From Gemmatimonadota bacterium (lineage in GTDB: Bacteria > Gemmatimonadota > Gemmatimonadetes > Longimicrobiales > Gaopeijiaceae): a stretch of DNA of 64,000 bases. The stretch covers positions 62,001-126,000 of the forward strand of contig JAWKQN010000003.1 in the NCBI GenBank assembly GCA_041390125.1, read 5' to 3'. The translations under genes and the position numbers were made by a program. The notes beneath the pieces are model-generated. The model did no database searches. It was not told where the DNA came from and worked only from the letters and a program-made list of their open reading frames with translations. Positions 8,882-21,000 of the stretch are shown here, in pieces. Each line of letters opens with the position of its first letter. Position 1 is the first letter of the stretch.

Positions 8882-10150
8882 GTGCCGGGTAGGTCGGAGG
8901 GGCTACGACGTAGTGCGGCGACCCTGCTGCTCGGCGCGGTGGCGGCCTGTGGCGGCGTGGAAGGGACCGCCGATTCCGGCGCGGGGGTGCGCGTGACGGA
9001 CAGCGCCGGCGTGGCCATCGTCTCGAACGAGGGGCCGCTCCTCACCGGTGCCGACCGCTGGGTGGTCGACCTCGGCGAAGAGGGCCGGTACGGCTACGGG
9101 GACGACCCCGACGAGGGGCTGATGTTTCCGATGGCCGCGCGCAGCCTGTCCGACGGCCGCGTCGTGGTCGGCGACCAGGGGACCCGACAGCTCAAGCTCT
9201 TCTCCCCCGACGGCCGCTTCCTGCAGTCGGTCGGGCGCGATGGCGAAGGGCCCGGGGAGTTCCGGAGCGTGTTCGGGCTCTGGGTCACCGCGGGAGACAC
9301 CCTGGTGGTGTGGGACATCGCCTTGGCGCGGCTCACGCGCTTCGACGCCGCCGGCCGGCACATCGCCTCGCGGGCGCTGCCCGGAGACCCGACCCCGCCG
9401 GTCCTGTTGGGTCTTCTCCCGGATGGTTCGCCGGTGGGCACATTCCCGGCGGAGGACGCGTTCGAAAGCGCCATGACGCGACCGCCCGGTACGCGGATCC
9501 AGACGCAGGACGCCCTCGCCCGCTTCGACGGGGCAGGCCGCGCGCCGAGTACGATCGCGAGCAGGCCGGGGGACGTGCTGGAAGTGACGCGCTTCGAAGG
9601 CGCGCCCGCGATCGGGTCTCCCCGCTTCAGCCCGCAGCCCACGTGGGCACTCCACGACGCGCGGATCTTCTACACGCCGGCCGCATCGTTCGAGGTGCAG
9701 ATGCTGGACGGGAACGGTGCGCTGCAGTGGATCACCCGCCGCCCGGAGGGAGACCTCCGCATCACGGACGAGATGATCGCGGCCTACAAGGCCTGGGCGA
9801 TCCGGTTGGAGGAGGCCAATCCCGACCGGTTCCGAGGCACCCGCGCCCGGATGGAGGACGCCGTCTTCCCGGAGCGCAAGCCGTCCGTGGGCACCCTCCT
9901 CGTCGACGCGCGCGGCAACGTCTGGGCCCGCCCGGTCGATATGCCGTTCGACTCCCTGGCGGACTGGTCCGTCTTCTCGCCCGAGGGCCGCTGGATCACG
10001 GACGTGACCGTGCCAGGGATGCCGTGGACCATCCTGGAGATCGGAGATGCGCACCTGCTCGCGCGCACCACGGACGCCTTGGACGTCCCGTACATCGTGC
10101 GCGTGCCGCTGCGCAAGCCCGGCGGCACACCGAGCGCGGGAGCTCGCTGA
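8882..10150 (+). CDS. Six-bladed beta-propeller lipoprotein
   Basis: A 422-residue exported lipoprotein: an arginine-containing n-region, hydrophobic core ATLLLGAVAAC and a Cys anchor. The mature part has NHL/6-bladed propeller-like repeats (DGRFLQSVGRDGEGPGEF, LVVWDIALARLTRFDAAGR, VLDGNG-type turns). Members of this family are common in Gemmatimonadota-like genomes with no proven function. I chose a GTG start at 8882 because AGGAGG lies 7 bases upstream. A GTG at 8879 is equally in frame. An upstream frame extension to 8780 would bury the signal peptide. It lies 121 bases after the amidase and is possibly co-transcribed with it. Confidence 0.85.
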   Translation: MPGRSEGLRRSAATLLLGAVAACGGVEGTADSGAGVRVTDSAGVAIVSNEGPLLTGADRWVVDLGEEGRYGYGDDPDEGLMFPMAARSLSDGRVVVGDQGTRQLKLFSPDGRFLQSVGRDGEGPGEFRSVFGLWVTAGDTLVVWDIALARLTRFDAAGRHIASRALPGDPTPPVLLGLLPDGSPVGTFPAEDAFESAMTRPPGTRIQTQDALARFDGAGRAPSTIASRPGDVLEVTRFEGAPAIGSPRFSPQPTWALHDARIFYTPAASFEVQMLDGNGALQWITRRPEGDLRITDEMIAAYKAWAIRLEEANPDRFRGTRARMEDAVFPERKPSVGTLLVDARGNVWARPVDMPFDSLADWSVFSPEGRWITDVTVPGMPWTILEIGDAHLLARTTDALDVPYIVRVPLRKPGGTPSAGAR

Positions 10151-10280
10151 AGACCGGTCGTACCGGACGGCGCTGCGGAGCAAGGGGTCGGACCCGGACG
10201 GCGTGGTGCGGTCGCCTCCGCGCGACCGGGCGTCCCGCTCGAGGTGTCCAACCAGCATCTGCCGGTGCTGGAGGCCGGTC

Positions 10281-10556
10281 CTACTTCCCGTCGGTCAGGC
10301 GCGCCGCCAGCGTGCCTCCGTCGCCCGGGAGCAGGACGACGGCCTCGTTCGCGGGCACCGAGCACTTCACGGCCATCGCGGGCGCGCCCGCCGCCACCGT
10401 ATAGAACCGCGTCGGTTGATCCTCCGGACGCGCGATGGCCATGCGCCCGTCGGCGCCGTGCGCGGCCAACCAGACCATCACGGTCTCGGCGGCACCCGTG
10501 AGGTTCACGTAGAGCAGGGTGCGCGCGGACGCGATGCAGAGCGGCGTGATCTCCAT
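10281..10556 (-). CDS. Hypothetical 91-residue protein
   Basis: I do not recognise the family. The protein is small, has no signal peptide or membrane helix, and looks like a compact beta-rich domain (ITPLCIASARTLLYVNLTG, VMVWLAAHG, AMAVKCSVPANEAVVLLPGD). AAGGAGGA precedes the ATG. It is the last gene of a three-gene operon, 18 bases after a four-helix membrane protein, so it probably acts with it. Confidence 0.7.
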   Translation of the reverse strand: MEITPLCIASARTLLYVNLTGAAETVMVWLAAHGADGRMAIARPEDQPTRFYTVAAGAPAMAVKCSVPANEAVVLLPGDGGTLAARLTDGK

Positions 10557-10574
10557 CGTGTGGACCCGTCCTCC

Positions 10575-11861
10575 TTACTTGGTGGCGTCGGTGGGATCGA
10601 CCCGGAAGTCGGGCTTGAGCGTCCAGCCGAGCACCAGGTGGGTGTTGAGGCGCGAATAGGCGTCGAGGACGTCGCTCTCATACGCGACGGCGGGCCAGCC
10701 CAGCTCGCGCAGCAGGCGGAAGCGCTCCAGGTCGATCCAGCGGATCATGGTCTCCCGTAGTCCGCCGAGCGCCACCAGCACGGACGCGTAGACCAGCCGT
10801 GCCAGGAGGGCTGCCGCGATCAGGAGCAGCAGGGGCCGCAGGTCGAAGGCGAGCGTGGCCGGCCCCAGCGCGCCCAGGGCTTCGTGCAGCTCGGCGGCCA
10901 CGATCCACACCATCACACCGACAAGCGCCGCCAGCACGTTGACGAGGGCATCCACGGCGTGACGCGCTTCGGCGACCTCGGTGCGGGCCTTGTCGGACAA
11001 CACACCCCACAGACGCGTCCAGAGCGCTGCGGTCGGCATCCCGAAGCGCCGCTCGGCGTAGTCGTCGAGCGCCGCCAGACGATTGCCGAAGCGGGTCGGC
11101 TGCATCCAGCTCAGCTCCTGCGGATAGGCGCTGCGTGCGCGGCGGGCGCGGGCCATGCGGCCCTCCGCGATGCCCTGCGCGACATCCAGGATGCGCTCCG
11201 TGCGCGGACTGGCGCTCCACTCCCGCCACCACACCAGCTCCGCCTCCAGATCGGCATCGTGCACCTGCGCCGGGGTGTCGTCCTCCGGCGCGGGCACGAG
11301 CGAGGCCCGTTGCAGGGGCAGGAGCGCGTCGGCCAGCCCCGCCACCCAGTCCGGGTCCAGGTCGCGTCCGTCCGCCTGCGCGGCCAGCACCGCCGACCGC
11401 GCCCGGGCTGCGGACGCCTTCCACTCGGGCGCGGCCCCGGGCATGCCCTCGACGGGGATCGCGACGAACCGGCCGTCCGGGCTCCACTTCAACGCCGTGT
11501 GGCGGTCGGACCACCGCTGACGTTCCGCTTCGAGCGCCTCGGCCCGGGCCACCGAGCGGGTGAGCAGCGCGTCGTGGACCGGGCCGAGCGGGACCTCGGC
11601 CAGCAGGTACTGGAGCCCGCCCTTGGCGGCCAGGAACAGGAAGGCCAGCACCAGGATGAGCAGGACCGGCCAGGTCGCGGCGGCCCAGGAGGCGGTGAAC
11701 GCCGTGACGGTGGCGCCCAGCCCGTCCAGACCTCCGAACCCGGTGCGATAGAGGTGGATCCCCCCGGCGAGGATGAGCGCCGGCGCCAGTCCGGCCGCGA
11801 GGAAGCTCCGGTCGATGAGCTTGCCGACGGCGCTGGTGACGGATTCCAGGATCGCGTTCAC
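10575..11861 (-). CDS. Four-helix membrane protein of unknown function
   Basis: A 428-residue integral membrane protein of no family I recognise. Two hydrophobic segments lie near the N-terminus (FLAAGLAPALILAGGIHLY and WPVLLILVLAFLFLAAKGG) and two in the C-terminal third (LVNVLAALVGVMVWIVAAEL and LLLLIAAALLARLVYASVLV). About 200 soluble residues, rich in Arg, Ala and Glu, separate the pairs. No catalytic motif is evident. It follows a 139-residue soluble protein by only 5 bases and precedes the 91-residue protein, so the three likely form a unit. Confidence 0.8.
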   Translation of the reverse strand: MNAILESVTSAVGKLIDRSFLAAGLAPALILAGGIHLYRTGFGGLDGLGATVTAFTASWAAATWPVLLILVLAFLFLAAKGGLQYLLAEVPLGPVHDALLTRSVARAEALEAERQRWSDRHTALKWSPDGRFVAIPVEGMPGAAPEWKASAARARSAVLAAQADGRDLDPDWVAGLADALLPLQRASLVPAPEDDTPAQVHDADLEAELVWWREWSASPRTERILDVAQGIAEGRMARARRARSAYPQELSWMQPTRFGNRLAALDDYAERRFGMPTAALWTRLWGVLSDKARTEVAEARHAVDALVNVLAALVGVMVWIVAAELHEALGALGPATLAFDLRPLLLLIAAALLARLVYASVLVALGGLRETMIRWIDLERFRLLRELGWPAVAYESDVLDAYSRLNTHLVLGWTLKPDFRVDPTDATK

Positions 11862-11866
11862 GCGGG

Positions 11867-12286
11867 TCAGACTTCGTGCAGCGAGCAGGGGTTCTCATCG
11901 GTGAAGTGACCCACGACCGAGCACCAGTGCTGCCGGTGCCGCTCACCCCAGGCGACGATGGCGCGCTCGATCACGTCCTCCACTCCGGCGCGCCGCAGGT
12001 TGCCCAGCAGCAGCCGGACCGGGACCCGGGCCAGGGCGATCCCGGTCGGGCCCCGCAGCTCGACGAGCTGTCCGGGCGGGCGGGCGACGGCGGCCGCGAC
12101 GGCCTCGGCCATCCGGCTCCCCGCCGACAGGACGGTCGGCGCATCGGGTGCGGGCTCCTGCCAGCCCTCGAGCTCGGCGCGCGAGAGGCCGAGCGCGCCC
12201 CCGAGCGTCGAGGCGAGATCCGGGTCGCCCTGGTCGGGTCGGCGGATCGGAACCTCGAACCCCTCCGCGTCGCGCGCTTCGCTCAT
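11867..12286 (-). CDS. Hypothetical 139-residue soluble protein
   Basis: No recognised family. The protein is acidic at the N-terminus and then helical (SRMAEAVAAAVARPPGQLVEL, VRLLLGNLRRAGVEDVIERA), ending in a Cys/His-containing tail (HRQHWCSVVGHFTDENPC). No signal peptide is present. It is the first gene of the three-gene minus-strand operon and is divergent from isocitrate dehydrogenase. The start has only a weak SD. Confidence 0.7.
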   Translation of the reverse strand: MSEARDAEGFEVPIRRPDQGDPDLASTLGGALGLSRAELEGWQEPAPDAPTVLSAGSRMAEAVAAAVARPPGQLVELRGPTGIALARVPVRLLLGNLRRAGVEDVIERAIVAWGERHRQHWCSVVGHFTDENPCSLHEV

Positions 12287-12490
12287 GATCGCTCCAGCGT
12301 CCGAAGTGGGGGCCGGGCCTGCGGCCCGTCGCGGGCCGGACGCGGGGGAGGGTAGGGAGGGAGGACGGGCCGTCGCAACCGACATCCCTCCACCCGGGAT
12401 CCTCGAGACCCGCGCATCGCCTTGTCGCCCGCCGCCCCGCCGGGGCATGTTGGGCGCCGGAACCGCTCCCGCCCTCTGGACCCGGACGCC

Positions 12491-14716
<2,226 letters not shown>

Positions 14717-14725
14717 CGGGCGCGA

Positions 14726-14802
14726 GGCCCGGCCTCGTGGCCGGGCCGAAGCGTCCGGATACGACGAGGGGGCGGCGCGGTGGCCGCCCCCTCGCGTCGT
14801 AT
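14726..14802. terminator. Tandem hairpins between convergent genes
   Basis: Two consecutive stem-loops. The first has perfect 9-bp arms (GGCCCGGCC, 14726-14734, loop TCGT, partner to 14747). The second has 18 paired bases with a 2-base bulge (ATACGACGAGGGGGCGGC at 14759-14776 with its partner ending at 14802). There is no T-run, as is usual in high-GC genomes. Both lie between the stops of icd and the BNR propeller, so they can act in either direction. Confidence 0.7.
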
Positions 14803-14821
14803 GGGGAGAAGGTGCGCTCGC

Positions 14822-17800
14822 TCACCCCCCCACCGGCCGCACCGGCTCGACCGGCGGGCCGTGGATGCCGTTCCGGGCCAGCAGGTCGTAGAGCTCCGGC
14901 AGGGTCGTCTCGATGGCCGTGTTGAGATCGGCCACGACCGCGTCCAGGTCGGGTCGGATGCCTTCGAAGGTCTCCTGCTGCTGTGCCGTCGGGGGCGACT
15001 GCGAATTGATCATCTGCGACTTGAGGCCGTTCAGCCGGTTGCGCACGGGCGGGAGGGAGGGCGCCTCCTCCTCGTCGTCGTTCCCGCCGGGGCCACCCAG
15101 CAGGCGCCGACGGAGCTCCGCCACCTCCGCCTTCACGGCGTCGGTGCGCTCCTTCACGGCGGCCGGTGCGTCCTCACGCTCCGAGACCCACTGCGCGGCC
15201 GCGTCCACGCGGTCACGCAGGGCGTTCACGGCGTCGGCGGCATCGGCCGCCGTCTTCTGCAGGGCCGTGAGCGACACCAGCATGTCGTAGCGGCGCCGCC
15301 GGTCGGCGTCCGCCACCGTCACCCTCGCGTCTCCACGCACCTGCACGGTCGTGGTGTGCTCGGCACTCCCGGTATTCAGCGTCACCCGGTACTCGCCAGG
15401 GATCACCAACGGTCCCAACTCGGAGAGGTTGAGCGCACCGGCGAGTCCCTCGCCCAGCTCCCCGAACGGTTCTGCGCGCAGATCCCACACCACGCGGTGC
15501 AGCCCCGCGTCGGCGGAGCCCTTCAGCTCGCGCACGGTGGCGCCGGAGCGGTCGGCGATGGTCAGCGTCACCGAATCGTCCGTCGCGCCTCCCAGCCAGT
15601 AGTCCAGGTAGGCGCCGAACGCGGGGTTCTCGGCCCGATAGTCGCGGCCCCCGAGGAACCAGCCGTTCTCGTTGGGGATGAACTGCCGCGCCGGGCGCGG
15701 ATCGAACAGGTGGCTGCCGGCGGCCAGCACGGTGGGCGACATCTGCTGCAGCGAGGAGATGTCGTCGTACACCAGGAAGCTCCGACCATGGGTGGCCAGC
15801 ACCAGGTCCCGGTCCCGCGGATGGACCACCAGGGCGTAGACCGCGACGGTGGGCATCGTGGGCCAGGCTGTCCAGTGCGCGCCGCGGTCCAGCGAGGAAT
15901 ACAGCCCGAACTCCGTGCCCAGGTGCAGGAGGTCGGGGTTGAAGGGATCCTCCTCGATCACGTAGACCGGTCCCCGCTCCAGGTTGGAGGCGATCGAGCG
16001 CCAGCTCTGGCCGTAGTCCGTGCTCACGAACACCCAGGGACGGAAGTCGTTGCTGCGGTGTCCGTCGAAGCTGGCGTACACGGTCCCTTCGGAGGCGCGC
16101 GAAGGCGTGAGACGGCTCACGTACAGCAGGGGCGCCACGCCGCGGATCCGGTCGGTCAGGTCGGTCCAGGTGGCACCGCCGTCGCGGGTGACGTGCACGG
16201 TGCCGTCATCGGTGCCCACGTACAGGAGGTCGGCGTCCAGCGGCGACTCGGCCAAGGCCGTGATGTTGCCGAAGGACGCCATGCCGTCGTGGCGGGACAG
16301 CGCGATGTCCTCCCCGCGCACGCCCATGATCTGCAGCGTGTCGCGGTCCAGCGCCCGGGTCAGGTCCGGGGAGATGGGCGTCCACGAGTGCCCGCGATCG
16401 GTGGAGCGGAAGACCCGGTTGCCGCCGGTGTAGAGCGTCGTGGAGTTGTGGGACGACACGACGATGGGCGTCGTCCAGTTCCAGCGCAGCTCGCCCTCCT
16501 CGGGCGGGACCTGCGGCATGATGGACGTGCGTTCGCCCGTCCTTCGATCGTAGCGGACGATGCGCCCGTTCTGGCAGTTCGTGTACATGGTCTCGTCGTC
16601 GCTCGGATCGACCGCCACGAACATCCCGTCGCAGGCCAGCATCTGGTACCAGTGCTCGTTGGCGATGCCCTGCCGGTCGCGCACCGCGCTGGGCCCGCCC
16701 CAGGTGGCGTTGTCCTGCATGCCGCCGAAGATGTGGTAGGGCTCCTGCATGTCCACGGCGACGTGGTAGAACTGCCCGATGGGATAATTGTTCAGGTGCT
16801 CCCAGGTCGCCGCCTTGTCGCGGCTCACCCAGATGCCCCCGTCATTGCCGTCGATGAGGTGTCGGGAGTTGGAGGGATCGATCCAGAACGCGTGGTGGTC
16901 GAGGTGCACGCCCGGCGCGCCGTCGTCCCGGAAGGTCCTGCCGCCATCGTCCGAGATGTGGAGCTGCACGCCGCCCACGTAGATCCGGTCGTCGTCGTTG
17001 GGGTCGACCCGGATCTGCGAGAAGTACATCGGCCGCGGGTTGAGCGGGCTCATGCGGGTCCATGACCCACCCTTGTCCTCGGAGCGATAGACGCCGCCGT
17101 CCTCCTCGGCCTCCACGATCGCGTACACGACGTTCGGGTCGCTCCGGTAGATGTCGAGCCCGATCCGCCCGGTGGCTCCGTCCGGCAGCCCGTTCGTGAG
17201 CTCTGTCCAGGTGCGACCGCCGTCCACGGTCTTGAAGATCCCTCCGGCCTCGTTGCCGCCGTTGAAGCCCCAACCGGTGCGCTGCCGCGCGTAGGCGGCG
17301 GCATAGAGCGTCTTCGGATTGAGCGGGTCCATGGCCAGATCGATGGCACCGGTGTGCTCGTCGATGGCCAGGACATGCTCCCATGTGCGACCGCCATCCA
17401 TGGTGCGGAAGACACCGCGCTCGGGGTTGGGGCCCCACAGGCGGCCCACGGCGGCGACGTAGACGATGTCGGTGTCGAGCGGATGGACCACGATCCGCCC
17501 GATGTGGTGCGTCTCGGCCAGCCCCATGTGCGTCCAGGTACGGCCGCCGTCCGTGGACTTGTAGATGCCGTCCCCCCAGGAGGAGCTTTGCCGGTTGTTG
17601 GCCTCGCCCGTGCCCACCCAGACGATGTCGGGGTCGTTCGGATTGATGGCGACGTCTCCGATCGAGACCGTGTTCTGTCGGTCGAAGACGTTCTCCCAGG
17701 ACGTGCCGCCGTTGACGGTCTTGAGCAGCCCGCCGGATGCCGAGGCCGCGTAGAAGATGGACGGATCCGCCTCGTAGACCGCGAAGTCCACCGTGCGGCC

Positions 17801-17935
17801 GCCCATGGTGGCCGGCCCGACCGCGCGAGGCGTGTAGGCCTCCAGGACGGACTCCGGGATCTGTGCCGCGGCTGGAGTGGCCAGGGCGGCGGTAAGGACG
17901 AGGGGCGTCAGGCGCGTGCGGAACGGCGCGGACAT
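14822..17935 (-). CDS. Exported BNR/sortilin-like beta-propeller protein
   Basis: A 1037-residue secreted protein with a Sec signal (PLVLTAALATPAAAQ). It has many Asp-box/BNR repeats of the S/T-x-D-G-G-x-T-W type (TVNGGTSW, STDGGRTWTHMG, TMDGGRTWEHV, TVDGGRTWTEL, TRDGGATWTDL), as in VPS10/sialidase-type propellers, probably two propellers. The last 250 residues form a beta domain (YRVTLNTGSAEHTTTVQVRG) and a helical tail with an acidic linker (GNDDEEEAPS). The family is often labelled glycosyl hydrolase, but no sialidase catalytic residues are evident, so function is open. CGGAGG lies about 8 bases before the ATG. The gene begins 91 bases after the second SARP-like regulator gene on the same strand and could share its transcript. 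Confidence 0.9.
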   Translation of the reverse strand: MSAPFRTRLTPLVLTAALATPAAAQIPESVLEAYTPRAVGPATMGGRTVDFAVYEADPSIFYAASASGGLLKTVNGGTSWENVFDRQNTVSIGDVAINPNDPDIVWVGTGEANNRQSSSWGDGIYKSTDGGRTWTHMGLAETHHIGRIVVHPLDTDIVYVAAVGRLWGPNPERGVFRTMDGGRTWEHVLAIDEHTGAIDLAMDPLNPKTLYAAAYARQRTGWGFNGGNEAGGIFKTVDGGRTWTELTNGLPDGATGRIGLDIYRSDPNVVYAIVEAEEDGGVYRSEDKGGSWTRMSPLNPRPMYFSQIRVDPNDDDRIYVGGVQLHISDDGGRTFRDDGAPGVHLDHHAFWIDPSNSRHLIDGNDGGIWVSRDKAATWEHLNNYPIGQFYHVAVDMQEPYHIFGGMQDNATWGGPSAVRDRQGIANEHWYQMLACDGMFVAVDPSDDETMYTNCQNGRIVRYDRRTGERTSIMPQVPPEEGELRWNWTTPIVVSSHNSTTLYTGGNRVFRSTDRGHSWTPISPDLTRALDRDTLQIMGVRGEDIALSRHDGMASFGNITALAESPLDADLLYVGTDDGTVHVTRDGGATWTDLTDRIRGVAPLLYVSRLTPSRASEGTVYASFDGHRSNDFRPWVFVSTDYGQSWRSIASNLERGPVYVIEEDPFNPDLLHLGTEFGLYSSLDRGAHWTAWPTMPTVAVYALVVHPRDRDLVLATHGRSFLVYDDISSLQQMSPTVLAAGSHLFDPRPARQFIPNENGWFLGGRDYRAENPAFGAYLDYWLGGATDDSVTLTIADRSGATVRELKGSADAGLHRVVWDLRAEPFGELGEGLAGALNLSELGPLVIPGEYRVTLNTGSAEHTTTVQVRGDARVTVADADRRRRYDMLVSLTALQKTAADAADAVNALRDRVDAAAQWVSEREDAPAAVKERTDAVKAEVAELRRRLLGGPGGNDDEEEAPSLPPVRNRLNGLKSQMINSQSPPTAQQQETFEGIRPDLDAVVADLNTAIETTLPELYDLLARNGIHGPPVEPVRPVGG

Positions 17936-18026
17936 CGTAGGGCCTCCGGAAGGGTGGACGCCCGGCAGATTGGACGGGAGGCGGGGGAGGGGCAAGAGGA
18001 GGGGCGCTTGCCACGCCCTCCGGGCG

Positions 18027-21000
18027 TCAGGACGGCCCGTCCGGCACTCCGTCCGTGCTGTAGCGGATCCCCTCCCAGAGGGTCACGTCACGCACGTACA
18101 TCTCGGTGTCGACGGCATGGCCGTGGATCCCCACCCGCCAGTCGAGATCCGCCCGGATGGGGAAGGCGTCCCGCGTGACGAGCACCACCTGGCGGTCGAC
18201 GACCACGCTGGTCTCGCCGTCCGCGCGGACCTGCAGGGCGACGTGGTGCCACTGGTCGTCGCCGAGGTCGCCGGTGTCCGCGATGCGCGGCAGGAGGCCC
18301 TGTCGGCTCAGCCCGGCTCGCGTACTGTCCCATTTCGCAAGCTCGCCCAGGGGGTAGACGAGGCAGCTGTACCGTTCGGCCTGGAGCACGATCGTGTCCG
18401 CGTCCGAGGAGAGGAGGCAGAGTTCCCAGCGCTGTCGGTCGCGCCGTGTAGAGCGATACCGGATGCGCATCTCCAACGTGAACCCACGGGCCAGGCGAAA
18501 ACGCTGCCGGGAGATGATCCCATCCGAGTACCGACCGTCCCCGAGCAACCTGAGCGCCGGCCCGTCGGCGAGAGACACGGCCCGGGGCTGCGGGTCGCCG
18601 CGCTCCTGCCACTGTGCGAGAGAGGCATCCGTGAACCGGTCCAGCAGCAGCACGTCCTCCCGAGGCTCGCCCCGCACGTCCACGACGACAGTGTCGTTCA
18701 GCCAGGAGGCATAGTCCGCCACGATCCCGGTCCGCCCCGGTCCGTTGCCCGAGATGCGTCCCAGGCTGTCCACGGACGCGATGTTGGCATCGAGCGAACG
18801 CCACTGCACCTCCTCAGGGACCCATTCCTCTCCGACCCACGAACGGAGGCGCGCTGTTGCGTTGACCGAGTCGCCCCATGGGATCACGACCGAGTCGGGA
18901 AGGACGGCGAGAGAAGCAGGAGCCCGGGGTGCGCGGACCGGGAGCCAGGAGAGGTTTCCGGAATTGGCGGCTGTCCCCGAGATGCGCGCGAGGACGAGAT
19001 TCGCTCCGCGGCGCAGATCGCGGATCTCGATCTCGGGGAGCCCGGTCGTCCCGCGTGTGGTTCCTGCGACGGCCACTCCGTCGCCGAAGCATACCACCGG
19101 TGCCGGCATCCGCTCCGTGGACAGCACCTCCCACTCGCCGGTGTCGGTGTCGACAACGATCCACCCACTCTTCCAATGGTCGAACACACCGACCACCGCA
19201 TGGCGGGAATCGGCGCACCAGGCCGGCGCTGTCGACGTGGTGAACGGCTCCACGGCGCGGCTCCAGAGCCGCGTCCCGGATGGACTGAGCAGCACAAGCG
19301 AATCGACCGCAGCCGTGAGTACCGCGAGGATCCGTGTCCCGTCCGGCGACCATGCCCCAGCGATCTTGTCCGTCCCCGTCACCAGCGGACGGACGGCGCC
19401 GTCCTCGCGTACGAGCTGGAGGTCCAACGCGTACGGATCGCGGACGCCGTTCTCGCTCGCCACCAGCAGCGTGTGTCCGTCCGCGGATGCGCCCAGGGCC
19501 GCGTCGTCGCCCTCCGAGTCGTAGCGCACCGCCGTGCCCCGAGGTGTGAGCTCCACCGCCGCGGGCTGCAGCTCCTGTCGATCCCACGTCGCATACCACC
19601 GCACACCGTCCTCCGGCGTCCGCACCGCCCGCACGTGCCGGAGCAGGGGATCGAACGCCGGTGCCCACCCCAGCACCTCCTCCGCGGGCTGCACGACCCA
19701 CGGACCCCCGTCCCGCTCGGGCGCGCGGATGGCCAGGACGCCGTCCGGTCCGTAGGCGATGAGATGCCCCTCGCCGAACGGGAAGGGGGGTTGCGCGTTC
19801 TGCCAGCGCACGAAGCCCAGCCACCCGAACACCAGTGTGGCCAGGACCACGATCCCGGCCAGACGGCGCAAGGCGGAAGCCTCGGAGCCGGCGGGGCGCC
19901 CCGCGTCCTGGGCGCGCAAGGCCACCTCGCGCAGGCTCTCGTGGACGAACACGAGGCGGCCTCCCTCCGTGCGTTCGACGAGCCCCCGCTCGAGCAGGTC
20001 CTGCACCACCCGTTCGAACTCCGCGGGCGCGACTCCGAACGACGCCGGAGGATCATCGGCGGCCGCTGAGCCTCCGCTGGCGAGCGTGGTCGCCACCTGT
20101 CGGGCCTCCGCGGAGAGCCGTCCGAATCGTTCGGTCAGGAGGTCCGCCAGGGAGCCCAGCTCCACGCCCGCGCGTTCGATCTGCCGCGCGTCCAACACCC
20201 ACCGATCTTCCCGGCGCGCGATCCAGCCGCGCTCGCGCAGCGCCCGAAGAGCGGCTGCCAGGTGGAGCGGCAGGCCCGCGGTCAGCCGGTGCAGCTCCTG
20301 CGCCACCCGCGGGTGGGTGTCGGGAGGATCGACGTCCATTGCGCTGTCCACCGCCTCGGCGACCTGGTCCAGGGTCAGAGGCCGCAACCGGACACGGGCC
20401 ACCTCCTCGCCGTCCAGGAGCCCGCGCAACGCGTCCAGACCGCGGCGTTCGAGCGGATCGGCGGCCGACAGGAGCAGCAGGCAGCGCGCGTGCGTGAGAC
20501 GTAGGAAGGTGCGTCCGAAGACCGCCTGCGAGTCGGGATCCATCCAGTGCACGTCGTCGATCGCGACGACCAGCGCGTTCTCGCCGGAGACCGCATCGAT
20601 GAGGTCGCGCAACGCACCCGAGAGGGGCACGCTCTCCAGGGCGGCCAGCTCCGAGGATCGCGGCGACCCCGGCAGCAGGATGCGGAGCAGCTCATCCGAC
20701 GCGGCGTGGATGCCGGCTGCGCCGGGCAGGGCCAGGAGCGCCTCGGCCAGGTCCGCGACCGCGCCGAAGCGGTGACGCTCATCGCCCGCGTGGAGACGCA
20801 GGCCCAGCCAGGTCGCGGACCCGGCGAGGGAGCGGCGCGCCTCGGCGAGCAGGCGACTCCGTCCGATCCCGGGCGGGCCGGCCAGCAGGCCGACGCGGGT
20901 GATGCCTCGCCCCGCATCGCGGGACAGCGCCAGGAGCTGCGCCAGGTCCGTGTTCCGGCCCACCAGAGGCAGCTCCGGCGCGCCGTTGGATACGCTCGCG

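Noticed and set aside
6262..9045. A long minus-strand frame covering both the barrel and the amidase region
   Set aside because: Only its last 187 codons have a signal peptide, SD and barrel pattern. The rest is antisense to the amidase.
14822..17935. Sialidase or glycosyl hydrolase call for the BNR proteins
   Set aside because: Asp-box repeats alone only indicate a propeller. I could not find a sialidase catalytic arginine triad or acid/base pattern.
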